From: a virus
DNA: 53,802 nucleotides
IMG/VR virus record: IMGVR_UViG_3300034072_000696
Coordinates: 1-53,802 of that record
Direction: 5' to 3' (one strand)
Below are positions 24,810 through 32,702 of the stretch, piece after piece. How positions within the stretch are numbered: position 1 is the first letter of the stretch; each line of letters begins with the position of its first letter. The translations under genes and the position numbers were made by a program. The notes under the pieces are model-generated. The model was not told the DNA's origin. It made no database searches and saw only the letters and a program-made list of their open reading frames with translations.

Positions 24810-27800
24810 GCGCTGCGCTCCGCAGAATCATCCTGCACGGGGGTGTCCTTCGACTCGTGCAGCGGGACTACGTTGGTAGCCGTCACGTGGGTCTCGATGT
24901 AACCCTGCGCGACCGCCAGGTCGAACTCCAGGGCGCGCGTCCTGCCGCCGGTGACCGTCGGTACGCCCCGGCACAGATACACCTTGGAGTCGTCCTCAGT
25001 GGCGTGGCGCTTCACGAAGCCCCCGGCCATCAAATCCCGCCGGAACTTCAACGGGCTGATCCCCTGGGTCTTACACCATTCGTTCAGCGCCGCGTGCGAC
25101 ACCAGCAACTGACCGGCCTCCGTGCTGGTCCCGAGGACCAAACGGGCCTTCACCGCGCCTCGGATATGGATGATCGGCAGCTCCGTCTTGCCGCCGCGTG
25201 CATCGAGCCCGTGGTACGCGTTGGTGACCAGGACGTTACCGTGGAGGTCCGCGAGGAACGCCGCCAGGGTTTCTTGGACGTTGTGGTTGTAGGACTTGGC
25301 AGATTCGCGCATACGGTCGATATGGTTGAGCGCCCAATCGCGCAGGGCCTTGAGGTCGAACTTGATGAGGCCCATGCGCTGCGCCACGAGGGCGCCGGTC
25401 ATGGCACAGGTCATGTGGTAGATGAAGAAGCGTTCCTTCGAGGCGTTGCCGCCGCGTTGGTTGACCGCGTTCGACAGCTTGGCGAACTGATTCTCCAGCG
25501 TGGTCTCGACGACGTCCCGGTTCTTCATGATCCAGCGGATGTACTCCAGGCCGACGACGCACGAGTTGCGGTTCATCAGGCGCTGTGACACGGCGGCGCA
25601 CTCTGCCTTGATGTCGGACTCCTCATCGGACATGGACGCCAGGCGGGGGTACTCATCCAGCGGCACTTCGAACAGACGCATCTGCACGGCTTCCGGGTTG
25701 AACTTGGTGTCCGTCAGTTGGTACGTCAGATTCTTGTTGCCCGTGATGAAACTCATGAGCTTCCACGGGGGCGCAGCCTCGCGCTCCTGGCCGCCGACCG
25801 TCATACCCACGCGGGGGCGACCGTTGGCCAGGGCATAGAGCACGTCAGCCAGTGGGTCTGCTTCCTTGAGGGTGTTGGTCACTTCGTCGTACAGCGTCGG
25901 CACGTGGTTCATGATGCTGGCCCGACCAGGCACAGCCTTCGGGGTGCAGTCGGCGACGATAACCTTCGCGGCTTCGGTGTAGATGTTCAGGCCGATGGTG
26001 CAGACCGAGGTCTTGCCGAGACCGGACGTGTCGCTGGTCAGCGCGAGCGGGATGCCGTTCCATTCAGCTCGGTGGAGCAGGGGGGTCAGCGCCGCGCCAA
26101 ACGCCGTGGCGATCGCATACTGGTACGGCTCGCCGTGCTCCCTGTTGTAGAGGAAGTCCACACCGTCGACCCAATCCGCCACGGTGCCTTGTGGGTTAAA
26201 GGCCGCCAGCAGGTCACGGTCAGAGACGCGCTTGCCGACACGCACCGTGCGGGTGTCGTTCTGCGTAATGACCGTGGTGCCGATCAGGAACTCGGTGTAG
26301 TTGTTGTGCCAGCCGAACTGCGTGTAGGTACAGACCTCCTGCACGTTCCGGCGCAGTTGTTCGAGAAAAGTGCCCATGAACGTAAATGCCAGTTTGTCGT
26401 TGGTGACAATGATTTCCTTCGAGGCCAGCGCGATCCGCATGGCGCGGGCGTCAGCGATGTGCTTCGTCGGAATATCGGTTTCGCGCCACTCGCCGGGGCG
26501 CACTTCGTAGCGGATGACCAGGGTGTAGGTGTCATCCTCATTCCGCACGCGACTGACGGGGTAAAACGCCGGCCGCGCGAACTCCTGCCAGAACGGGACG
26601 CCGGTGTCCTTGTCTTCGACCAGCGTAGACAACCCGCCGTTGGCGCAACGATACTTTTCGGGCCACAGGTCTTCGATGGACTTGGCCGGTTCAAGTGGTG
26701 TGGGTTCTGCGTCGGCCGCTGCGAGCGCCGGAGCTGCAGGCTGCGCCGCGTCGATCTTGGTGATCTTGGCGACGACAGGCGCGGTGCCCGTGGCGGCGTA
26801 GCCCAGTTGAATCGGGCTGCTGACGTTCATCGTGCAGCCAGCGCAGCCGGGTTCATTCAACTCGCGGAACTTGGCGCAGGTCGCAGGGCCGTGGGGCCAC
26901 TGATCGAGCTTGGCCTGGGTCTCCTCCCGGATATAGCCGGGGTACTGCTTGCTCCACTGATGGGCCAGGGCCTCGCCGTCGGTGCAGTGCTTGCTGACGC
27001 CCAGTGCTGCGTACCAGACGGGCTCCGATTCGCCGCCGGTGTCACGGAACTGTCGAATCTGCTCGCAGCGCTCTGCGATGAGTTCCAGCGAGCTGGGTGG
27101 GTACTCGACGGCCGCCAGATCGTTGCTCATGGCGAAGCGCGAGGCCCGGCGCTGCGGCAGCACCGCCACATCCACATCACCGACGTACTGCCGCAGGATC
27201 GCGGTCAGCGCCTCGCGTTCGACCGGCGCGGCTACGTGTTTAGCTGTAACCACGCGCTCGCCGTTCTTACGCCACGTGGCGCCGACGGGGCGCAGCACGC
27301 GGGATGAATCCATGTCGACCGCGGAGTCAACGAGCAGGCCGAACTTCTTGGTGGCCAGGCGCTTGAGCGCAGCCAGTTCCAGCCATTCCGCCGGCGTCGC
27401 ATCTTCGGTCAGCGTCCAGTAGATGTGGATGCCGCCGCCGCTGTCCACGAGCGTCGGAGCCGGCAGGCTGAGTTCGTCGACAAAGCGCGCGATCTCGCCC
27501 GCAGCTTGCTTCTTCGTGGTGTAGCAGCCGGGCTTGCCGATATCAATGTCGTCGTACAAAGAGCGGCACGCCACCACATTGGATTGGGTGCGGATGCGCT
27601 TCTTCTTGACGCCCTTTACTTCTTCCTCGTACCAGTCGCCGTAGCCGGCGCAGGCGTAGTAAATCGTCTTGCCTGCAGCGTCCAGTTGAGCGATGGCCTG
27701 CGCCATGCCCTCGATGGACCTGTGCGCGGTATAGCGCCACGCGGGGCGGTCCCGACCCGGGACATCGACCAGCTCGGCGAGCAGCTTGAGCCCGCCCGCA

Positions 27801-27835
27801 GGCAGGACCAGCTTCAAAAAATCGTATGTATTCAT
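24806..27835 (-). CDS. primase-polymerase / helicase
   Basis: 1009 residues. The N-terminal third is an archaeo-eukaryotic-type primase: YDDIDIG (about 95) gives the DxD metal site, GGGIHIYW (about 136) the (s)GxH motif, and VDMDSSRVLRPVG (about 180) the third motif. CAGC (about 335) may belong to a zinc site. The C-terminal half resembles DUF927-type helicases, with Walker A SDTSGLGKTS (about 600) and Walker B TLYDEVTN (about 648). It would prime and unwind DNA for the phage replisome. GGGGG lies just before the ATG. Confidence 0.85.
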   Translation of the reverse strand: MNTYDFLKLVLPAGGLKLLAELVDVPGRDRPAWRYTAHRSIEGMAQAIAQLDAAGKTIYYACAGYGDWYEEEVKGVKKKRIRTQSNVVACRSLYDDIDIGKPGCYTTKKQAAGEIARFVDELSLPAPTLVDSGGGIHIYWTLTEDATPAEWLELAALKRLATKKFGLLVDSAVDMDSSRVLRPVGATWRKNGERVVTAKHVAAPVEREALTAILRQYVGDVDVAVLPQRRASRFAMSNDLAAVEYPPSSLELIAERCEQIRQFRDTGGESEPVWYAALGVSKHCTDGEALAHQWSKQYPGYIREETQAKLDQWPHGPATCAKFRELNEPGCAGCTMNVSSPIQLGYAATGTAPVVAKITKIDAAQPAAPALAAADAEPTPLEPAKSIEDLWPEKYRCANGGLSTLVEDKDTGVPFWQEFARPAFYPVSRVRNEDDTYTLVIRYEVRPGEWRETDIPTKHIADARAMRIALASKEIIVTNDKLAFTFMGTFLEQLRRNVQEVCTYTQFGWHNNYTEFLIGTTVITQNDTRTVRVGKRVSDRDLLAAFNPQGTVADWVDGVDFLYNREHGEPYQYAIATAFGAALTPLLHRAEWNGIPLALTSDTSGLGKTSVCTIGLNIYTEAAKVIVADCTPKAVPGRASIMNHVPTLYDEVTNTLKEADPLADVLYALANGRPRVGMTVGGQEREAAPPWKLMSFITGNKNLTYQLTDTKFNPEAVQMRLFEVPLDEYPRLASMSDEESDIKAECAAVSQRLMNRNSCVVGLEYIRWIMKNRDVVETTLENQFAKLSNAVNQRGGNASKERFFIYHMTCAMTGALVAQRMGLIKFDLKALRDWALNHIDRMRESAKSYNHNVQETLAAFLADLHGNVLVTNAYHGLDARGGKTELPIIHIRGAVKARLVLGTSTEAGQLLVSHAALNEWCKTQGISPLKFRRDLMAGGFVKRHATEDDSKVYLCRGVPTVTGGRTRALEFDLAVAQGYIETHVTATNVVPLHESKDTPVQDDSAERSA

Positions 27836-27864
27836 AGCCCCCTCGACCCCGTGTTAAGCCTGCA

Positions 27865-28140
27865 TCACGGGGCTACAGCCGCGTCGACATAGTTCTTGAT
27901 CTTTTCCACGTTCTCGCGGCGCTTGGCCCGGGGGAGGCTGCTGCGCATCGGCAGCTTGCCCGCCTCAACCAAATCACCGAGGACCGACGAAACGGCCTCC
28001 ATACGGCGCTTGGTCAACGGGTGGACATGTACCACGCCTTCGGCTCGCAGGAGCCGCGAGATCGTCGTGAAGTGGACACCCGTTACGGTTGCCAGCTCAC
28101 GGTACGACAGTTCGGTCGACTTCAACTTCTCGTAATTCAT
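27865..28140 (-). CDS. small HTH regulator
   Basis: 91 residues, GGAG before the ATG. LSYRELATVTGVHFTTISRLLRAEG is a good Cro/XRE- or LacI-like helix-turn-helix near residues 11-34; the rest is basic and helical. It sits inside the replication operon, so it may be a Cro-like early regulator. It is one candidate for the protein binding the dispersed GCTTACNNGTAAGC palindrome, but nothing in the sequence proves it. No operator copy lies directly before it. Confidence 0.65.
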   Translation of the reverse strand: MNYEKLKSTELSYRELATVTGVHFTTISRLLRAEGVVHVHPLTKRRMEAVSSVLGDLVEAGKLPMRSSLPRAKRRENVEKIKNYVDAAVAP

Positions 28141-28208
28141 GAAAGCTCCAACAGTTGCAAGTGCGCGTTTTTGCCGAGCCGCGCCCCTCGGTACTACAGG
28201 GGGGTTAC

Positions 28209-29312
28209 TTACGCGTCGTCGAAGTCCAGATCGCTCAGAGCGGACGCCAGGCCCGAGCCTGCATCCACGGTCTGCACTTCGGTCGACTTGGCTGCGATCA
28301 CTTCGCCTTCCACTGCGGTAGCTTCGGCAGCGGCAACTTCTGCGGCAGCAGCCTCAGCTTCGGCAGCAGCCAGAGCAGCGGCGGCTTGTGCGGCGGCCAG
28401 CTTGGCGGCAGCAGCCTTGGCAGCGGCGGCCTTGGCAGCATCATCTGCAGCCGGAGCAGCGGTCGCTGCGGGTGCGGCCTTCGCAGCAGCCTTCGTCGTC
28501 TTCGCCGCGGGCTTGGTCGCCGGCGCGGTTTCCGTCGGAGTCGCCGCTGCAGCAGCCTTGGTCGGCGCCGGGATGGTCGGTGCGGCAGCAACCACATCCG
28601 AGCCGAGAATCTGCTTGGTGACCTCCAGGTCGCACGCCGCGGCGACTTGATCCACCGTGGCGTCGTCCAGCACGGCGATCGGCTTGAACGTCAGTGCGGG
28701 GTGCGCCACGGTGTAGTCGAAGCCGATCTTGGTGACGACTTCCTGGAACGGGTATCCGCGGGAGGCCAGCAGCTTGTTGAACTCGGTCAGCGGCTTGAGG
28801 CTGGCGGCGGGCACGCGCAGCAGCATGGGATCGTTCAGTGCGTTGACCGCAGCGATGGCCAGGCGCTTGGAGTCGGCGCAAGCCTTACCCTTACCGCCGG
28901 TGTCGCTGATGCGGGAGCCCCACTGGTTGTGCGGGCACGCGGCGCACGATTCGCACTGCTTGTTCTCGGCGTCAAGCGCGGGGAACTCGCCGTCGTTGGA
29001 GTAGCACTCCGGCTTGGCGTCCGAGCCCTCGGTGTAGTTGGTGCCGTAGAACACCTTGGCGGTCTTACCGGCACCCGGGAACACACCCAGGATCACGGCT
29101 TCGATGGATGCTGCGGGCTCGTCCGGGGTATCCGGCTTGGTCAGCAGCGTGGTTTCGTCGCCGCGGCGGATGTGGAAGACCTTGCCCTTGATGGACACGA
29201 CGGGGAAGCCGCCGCCACCGCCGCCCATGAGGTCGGTGGATACGGCGAAGGGGCTGCGCTCGCGGCGTGCGGGGAGGTTGCCGGCGGCGTCAAACGGGAT
29301 CAGGTTGCTCAT
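28209..29312 (-). CDS. putative ssDNA-binding protein with long Ala/Lys linker and acidic tail
   Basis: 367 residues; GGAGA before the ATG. Residues 1-215 look globular, with a Cys cluster (CESCAACPHNQWG, about 122) that may bind zinc. Residues about 240-335 are almost only Ala, Lys, Pro, Thr and Glu. The C-terminus ends in an acidic LSDLDFDD tail like that of SSB or T7 gp2.5, used to recruit replication partners. The neighbours are replication genes. The ssDNA-binding role is inferred; a structural linker protein is the alternative. Confidence 0.55.
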   Translation of the reverse strand: MSNLIPFDAAGNLPARRERSPFAVSTDLMGGGGGGFPVVSIKGKVFHIRRGDETTLLTKPDTPDEPAASIEAVILGVFPGAGKTAKVFYGTNYTEGSDAKPECYSNDGEFPALDAENKQCESCAACPHNQWGSRISDTGGKGKACADSKRLAIAAVNALNDPMLLRVPAASLKPLTEFNKLLASRGYPFQEVVTKIGFDYTVAHPALTFKPIAVLDDATVDQVAAACDLEVTKQILGSDVVAAAPTIPAPTKAAAAATPTETAPATKPAAKTTKAAAKAAPAATAAPAADDAAKAAAAKAAAAKLAAAQAAAALAAAEAEAAAAEVAAAEATAVEGEVIAAKSTEVQTVDAGSGLASALSDLDFDDA

Positions 29313-29339
29313 TGTGATTCTCCTAACGGGGGTAGTTGT

Positions 29340-29744
29340 TTAAGAACGACGGAAGCCGACTGCGGCCACTTCGTTCCAGTTCAGGCCGGGGGGCAGAACG
29401 CCGTGCTCGGCCTTGTAGGCTTCGACAGCCGTCTTGTTGGCGCGGACGTCAAGGAAGTCCCACGCCTGGTGCGGGATCACGAACTCCTCCATGAAGGCTT
29501 GGCGATCCGCAGTGGTGCAGGAGGTCTTGATGTTGCGGTACGCAGTGCCGTGCTCGCGGGACGAGGTGCTGTCCGTGCCGCGCTCGTTCAGTCGGCGGAG
29601 GACTTCGGCCTCGATCTTTTCTTGCCGGCTCTTGTCGTCGGCGTCGGCCGCGTCGTGCGCGGCTTTGCGTTGGGCGCGGCGGTCTCGGATTTCGACGAAC
29701 GCTGCGATTAGTACGTCGTCGGTGGCTTCGCTCAGTTTAGCCAT
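29340..29744 (-). CDS. conserved phage replication-region protein, unknown function
   Basis: 134 residues; AGGAG before the ATG. The N-terminal half is a charged coiled coil; the C-terminal half has DVRANKTAVEAYKAEHGVLP, a phrase seen in phage proteins encoded beside SSB- and helicase-like genes. No catalytic motif. It is the first gene after a strong promoter with an operator and probably belongs to the replication operon. Confidence 0.65.
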   Translation of the reverse strand: MAKLSEATDDVLIAAFVEIRDRRAQRKAAHDAADADDKSRQEKIEAEVLRRLNERGTDSTSSREHGTAYRNIKTSCTTADRQAFMEEFVIPHQAWDFLDVRANKTAVEAYKAEHGVLPPGLNWNEVAAVGFRRS

Positions 29745-29754
29745 GTCTGCTCCT

Positions 29755-29794
29755 GGTTACGTGTAAGCACATTATACGGTTTAGTGTTGTTGGT
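29755..29794 (-). promoter_or_regulatory. leftward promoter with operator just after -10
   Basis: On the minus strand a TATAAT (29771-29776) follows a TTTTGA/TTGACC -35 region with 17 or 15 bases spacing. The operator GCTTACACGTAACC (29755-29768) starts two bases after the -10 box and covers the start site. It ends next to the Shine-Dalgarno of the 29744 gene. A bound regulator would block initiation of the replication operon. Confidence 0.75.
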
Positions 29795-31389
29795 CAAAAA
29801 GTCGTTGCAAGTGCCTCCGTCTCGGTTCGTTCGCTTCGAATCATTTCGAGCAGAATGTTTTGCGCACTCTGCTTCTCCTTCAAGCGCTTGTAGTATTTCC
29901 GTTCGATATCGGTTCCCTCCACCATGACGATCAACTGACTGTGCTTCTGACCCGGACGGGTGATCCGGCCATTGGCCTGCTCAAACGTGTCGTTGGACGT
30001 GACCGGCGCGTACCAGATGATCGTGGACGCTGCCGTGAGGGTCAGGCCGTGGCTCATACTCGCTGGCTGCGCGACCAGAACCTGTGGCGTATCCGTCTTC
30101 TGAAACGCGTTGAAGATGCGGTCCCGCTCGCCCTTACCGACGCCACCGTGGATGATCTCAACAGTGAGGCCGGCGCCCTTCAAGTGCTCGGCGACCATTT
30201 CCAGTACCGCCACGAACGGTACGAACACGATGGTCTTGGTGCCCGCTTCGCGGATAACCTCCTCGACGACCGTAAGCCGGCTTGACGCGTCGAACAGCAG
30301 TGGCGCCCCGTCGTTCCCGTACGCCACGCCGCAGGCGATCTGGATCAGCTTCTGCGCCTTCACCGCCGCGTTGACTGCAGTCACCTCGCCGCTATCGACT
30401 TCGTGGTGCAGCGTCTCCAGCATGTTCTTGTACGCCGCGCGCTGCTCGCTCGTAAGCTCCACGGAGCGCGTCTGGTACACGCAGGGGGGCAGGTCGATAC
30501 ATTCGTCCCGCGTGTACCGGATCGCCGGCTGCATGGCGTCCTGGACCAGCTTGTGTGCGTCCGGGCGCGGCACCCACGAGAACGTCCCCACCTGGCGCAT
30601 CACGGACTCTTTAAACCGCTTCATGCTGGATGGCACGTTCTTCGGTGAAATGATCTGGCACTGCGCCCAGGCATCGGTTGGTGAGTTCGGCGTCGGCGTC
30701 CCGGTCAGGCCCCATACGATCCGCTCATGCTGCTTACAGGTAAGCGTTCGAAGGACACGGAAACGCTCCGCGCCGGCGGAACGAGCGATCTGCGCCAGCT
30801 CGTCGATAGCGATCACATTGATGTCCGGCCGATCGGCAAGCGCCTCCAAGAGCCCGCGCACCTTGATCCCATCATGGTTGATGAGATAGACATCGAAGTC
30901 TCGGTTGTCGAGCAGCTTGAGCCGCTTGTCCCTGGAGCCGTGCAGCACCGTGTAGTTCAGGTGCGGGAAACTCGTGAACAGTTCATCGCCCCAGGTGCGC
31001 TCCAGTGTTGAGAGCGGGGTGATGACCAAGAGCTTCTGCGCGCGGCCGATGGACCGCAGATAGTCGTAGGACCACAGCGTGCTGATCGTCTTTCCCGTGC
31101 CGATGTCGTTCAGGTTGAACGCGCGATCGTGAGTGGTGAGAAACCCGGCCGTCTCGCGTTGGTGGTTGAACGGGGTGAACTGGCCGGGCCAGTCGTAGTA
31201 GTAAAGGATGGGCGAGGGCGCCTTGATCCCGAGGTTGCGCAACACACGGACTTCGTCCACGCCGTGCTTGACCGCCACGTAGTCCTTGCCATCGTGGTTG
31301 ATGATCTTCGCCGACGGGATGACCGTGGTTACGCGAGCCGGGTCACGGAGCCGGAGTACCAGTGCCTTCTTGGGCTTGTATACGAGCAT
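29794..31389 (-). CDS. SNF2/DEAD-like helicase
   Basis: 531 residues from ATG 31389 (GAGG six bases upstream), overlapping the preceding gene by 47 bases. Walker A lies in NDIGTGKTIS (about 95), motif II is DELA (about 196), motif III LTGTPTPN (about 222), and the second RecA domain ends with QANGRITRPGQKH (motif VI, about 480). Phages with a family A polymerase and VRR-NUC nuclease often carry this helicase, probably for replication or recombination. Its coding sequence contains a perfect operator palindrome at 30732-30745. Confidence 0.85.
   Translation of the reverse strand: MLVYKPKKALVLRLRDPARVTTVIPSAKIINHDGKDYVAVKHGVDEVRVLRNLGIKAPSPILYYYDWPGQFTPFNHQRETAGFLTTHDRAFNLNDIGTGKTISTLWSYDYLRSIGRAQKLLVITPLSTLERTWGDELFTSFPHLNYTVLHGSRDKRLKLLDNRDFDVYLINHDGIKVRGLLEALADRPDINVIAIDELAQIARSAGAERFRVLRTLTCKQHERIVWGLTGTPTPNSPTDAWAQCQIISPKNVPSSMKRFKESVMRQVGTFSWVPRPDAHKLVQDAMQPAIRYTRDECIDLPPCVYQTRSVELTSEQRAAYKNMLETLHHEVDSGEVTAVNAAVKAQKLIQIACGVAYGNDGAPLLFDASSRLTVVEEVIREAGTKTIVFVPFVAVLEMVAEHLKGAGLTVEIIHGGVGKGERDRIFNAFQKTDTPQVLVAQPASMSHGLTLTAASTIIWYAPVTSNDTFEQANGRITRPGQKHSQLIVMVEGTDIERKYYKRLKEKQSAQNILLEMIRSERTETEALATTF
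30732..30745. promoter_or_regulatory. perfect operator palindrome inside the helicase gene
   Basis: GCTTACAGGTAAGC, identical to the copy in the promoter at 3534. It encodes LTCKQ in the helicase frame. No promoter is evident around it. An intragenic site may act as a road-block (stoperator) for elongating RNA polymerase. Confidence 0.5.
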
Positions 31390-31627
31390 GGGGCGCCTCA
31401 ATGAATTCGACGAGCTTGGACAGGTAGTGCTGGGCCTTCTTCAAGTCTTCGATGCCACCCTTGTCGTTGCAGCGGGCGGTGTACTTGATGACGTTGCCGC
31501 GCAGGTAGCCGATGAACTCCTCGCGGGTCATCCACGATTCCATTGCGTGCCACGGCTGGATGGTCTTGCTGTTGTAGTGGTTGCCGCCGACCTGGGTGGC
31601 GTCGGCGGTTTGGTTTGCTACGTTCAT
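31343..31627 (-). CDS. DUF3310 family protein
   Basis: 94 residues from the ATG at 31627, which has AAGAGG eight bases upstream; the longer frame to 31708 lacks a site. The family pattern is visible: VGGNHY, then IQPWHAMESW, then GNVIKYTARCNDKGGIEDLKKAQHYL. DUF3310 proteins are widespread in phages and sometimes called nucleotide kinase-like, but the function is not established. Confidence 0.8.
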   Translation of the reverse strand: MNVANQTADATQVGGNHYNSKTIQPWHAMESWMTREEFIGYLRGNVIKYTARCNDKGGIEDLKKAQHYLSKLVEFIEAPHARIQAQEGTGTPAP

Positions 31628-31704
31628 GACGTTGTTACCTCTTGCGATGATCGGTGGCACGGGGGGGCCCATGCCCCCGGTGGCTGGGATGGGGAATATC
31701 GAGA

Positions 31705-31887
31705 TCATTTCGTGCGCGCCTTGTTGGTGATATACGCGCCGTAATCGACGTGCGGGCGCAGCGCGTCCTGTTCGCCTTGCAGGCGGTGAATCTCACCCGC
31801 CGCAAAATTGAGCGCTTCGACGAGTTCCTCCCGGGTGAGTTCGTCGATCGGGCGCCCGTAGAGCATGGCTACACGGGGTTCGCTCAT
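31705..31887 (-). CDS. 60-residue hypothetical protein
   Basis: Start ATG at 31887 overlaps the stop of the HNH-like gene (ATGA). An N-terminal LYGRPIDELTREELVEAL segment is followed by a helix with heptad spacing (INFAAGEIHRLQGE-like). This looks like small phage proteins of unknown function that carry a 'DELTREEL' helix. Translationally coupled. Confidence 0.6.
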   Translation of the reverse strand: MSEPRVAMLYGRPIDELTREELVEALNFAAGEIHRLQGEQDALRPHVDYGAYITNKARTK

Positions 31888-32156
31888 TTCTTGTTCGGCA
31901 CCTTGTAGCCGGATTGGCCCTTGCGCCATCCGCGGTTAGTCTTTTGGTCCTGGACCACCGTGTTGCCCTTGGTGTTGCGCCCACCGTTGTCCAGCGCGAC
32001 CTTGTGCGCCACGTCCTTACCATCGCCGACCTTGGCGTCGCCGCGCTTGATGGCGGCTTGGCGCGCGGCGTTGTTGAGAACCCGCTTCTTCACGTTCTCG
32101 GGTCGGGCGTTGTATTCAGCCTGGTAGGCCAGCTTCTGCTTCGATGACTTTGGCAT
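31884..32156 (-). CDS. small HNH-like / basic DNA-binding protein
   Basis: 90 residues, GGAGA before the ATG. Very basic. The middle, KDVAHKVALDNGGRNTKGNT followed by VVQDQKTNRG, resembles the His-containing and Asn-containing parts of HNH nucleases (AHK, N-x-x-N and a late NR), though a full metal site is not certain. An operator copy (32166-32179) ends four bases upstream of the Shine-Dalgarno. Confidence 0.55.
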   Translation of the reverse strand: MPKSSKQKLAYQAEYNARPENVKKRVLNNAARQAAIKRGDAKVGDGKDVAHKVALDNGGRNTKGNTVVQDQKTNRGWRKGQSGYKVPNKK

Positions 32157-32165
32157 GTTGTCTCC

Positions 32166-32179
32166 GGTTACACGTAAGC
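32166..32179 (-). promoter_or_regulatory. operator copy before the HNH-like gene
   Basis: Read on the minus strand, GCTTACGTGTAACC followed directly by GGAGA and the ATG at 32156. It overlaps the last codons of the VRR-NUC gene. No clear -10 is seen upstream. Confidence 0.6.
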
Positions 32180-32512
32180 ACGTAGGCAGTAATGGTTAAG
32201 AGCAGCGCGGAGCTGCTCCACGTCGTCAAATACACAGGCTTCGCCGCCTGCGGCTTGGATCGCCGCGATCTCGCGGAGCTGATTAGCGGTGGCGCCCTTG
32301 ATGTTACCGGGGGCCTTGGCCTCGAACCCACAAAACAGGCCGACGGTCTTGCCGACCATATCGGCGGTGATGGTGATCGGCGCGCAGACAATGAAGTCCG
32401 GTGCCCCAACGCGCCCCATCCCGTTACTGACCGGCATGTAGTAGTACGCGCCGATCTCCCCGAAATACTTTTTCGCTGCGTCCTTGACGCGCCCTTCCGG
32501 GGTCGCTGCCAT
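32168..32512 (-). CDS. VRR-NUC domain nuclease
   Basis: 114 residues from ATG 32512, one base overlapping the previous stop (TGATG), with GAGGGGG upstream. The PD-(D/E)XK-type signature is visible: GAPDFIVC (about 36), GFEAKAPGNIKG (about 63), Q in ATANQ, and AGGEACVFD near the end. Stand-alone VRR-NUC proteins cut branched DNA and usually accompany the SNF2-type helicase, as here. Confidence 0.9.
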   Translation of the reverse strand: MAATPEGRVKDAAKKYFGEIGAYYYMPVSNGMGRVGAPDFIVCAPITITADMVGKTVGLFCGFEAKAPGNIKGATANQLREIAAIQAAGGEACVFDDVEQLRAALNHYCLRAYV

Positions 32513-32670
32513 CAACTGCCCCCTCTTTCCGCAGTAAGCAGCGCGATCTCCTCAAGCGCGCGGCCAAGTCGGTCAGCCAGCTCCACTTCGGCGTCGGTCG
32601 TCTCGGCCTGGGAGCAGACATGGGTGATGAGGTCTTCATCGGTCAGTTGCGACAATTCGGCGATGCTCAA
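32512..32670 (-). CDS. 52-residue acidic protein, TTG start
   Basis: The frame opens with TTG at 32670, six bases after a strong GGAGAGAG, and ends in TGATG overlapping the VRR-NUC ATG. The product is acidic and helical (Leu, Glu, Thr, Asp-rich). No ATG is available at the N-terminus. Coupling and the Shine-Dalgarno make it convincing as a gene; function unknown. Confidence 0.65.
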   Translation of the reverse strand: MSIAELSQLTDEDLITHVCSQAETTDAEVELADRLGRALEEIALLTAERGGS

Positions 32671-32683
32671 AATACTCTCTCCT

Positions 32684-32697
32684 GATTACTTGTAAGC
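32684..32697 (-). promoter_or_regulatory. operator copy before the 52-residue gene
   Basis: On the minus strand GCTTACAAGTAATC is followed directly by AGGAGAG. TAAATA upstream could be a weak -10. One changed base in the second half-site, the usual pattern for copies placed before a Shine-Dalgarno. Confidence 0.55.
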
Positions 32698-32702
32698 TCT
32701 TA

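Noticed and set aside
25718-27307. 529-codon rightward frame inside the primase-helicase gene
   Set aside because: Val/Gly/Arg-rich shadow; the opposite strand carries clear primase and helicase motifs.
31627-31708. Longer N-terminus for the DUF3310 gene
   Set aside because: The extra residues are Pro/Gly-rich, outside the family pattern, and the internal ATG has a good Shine-Dalgarno.
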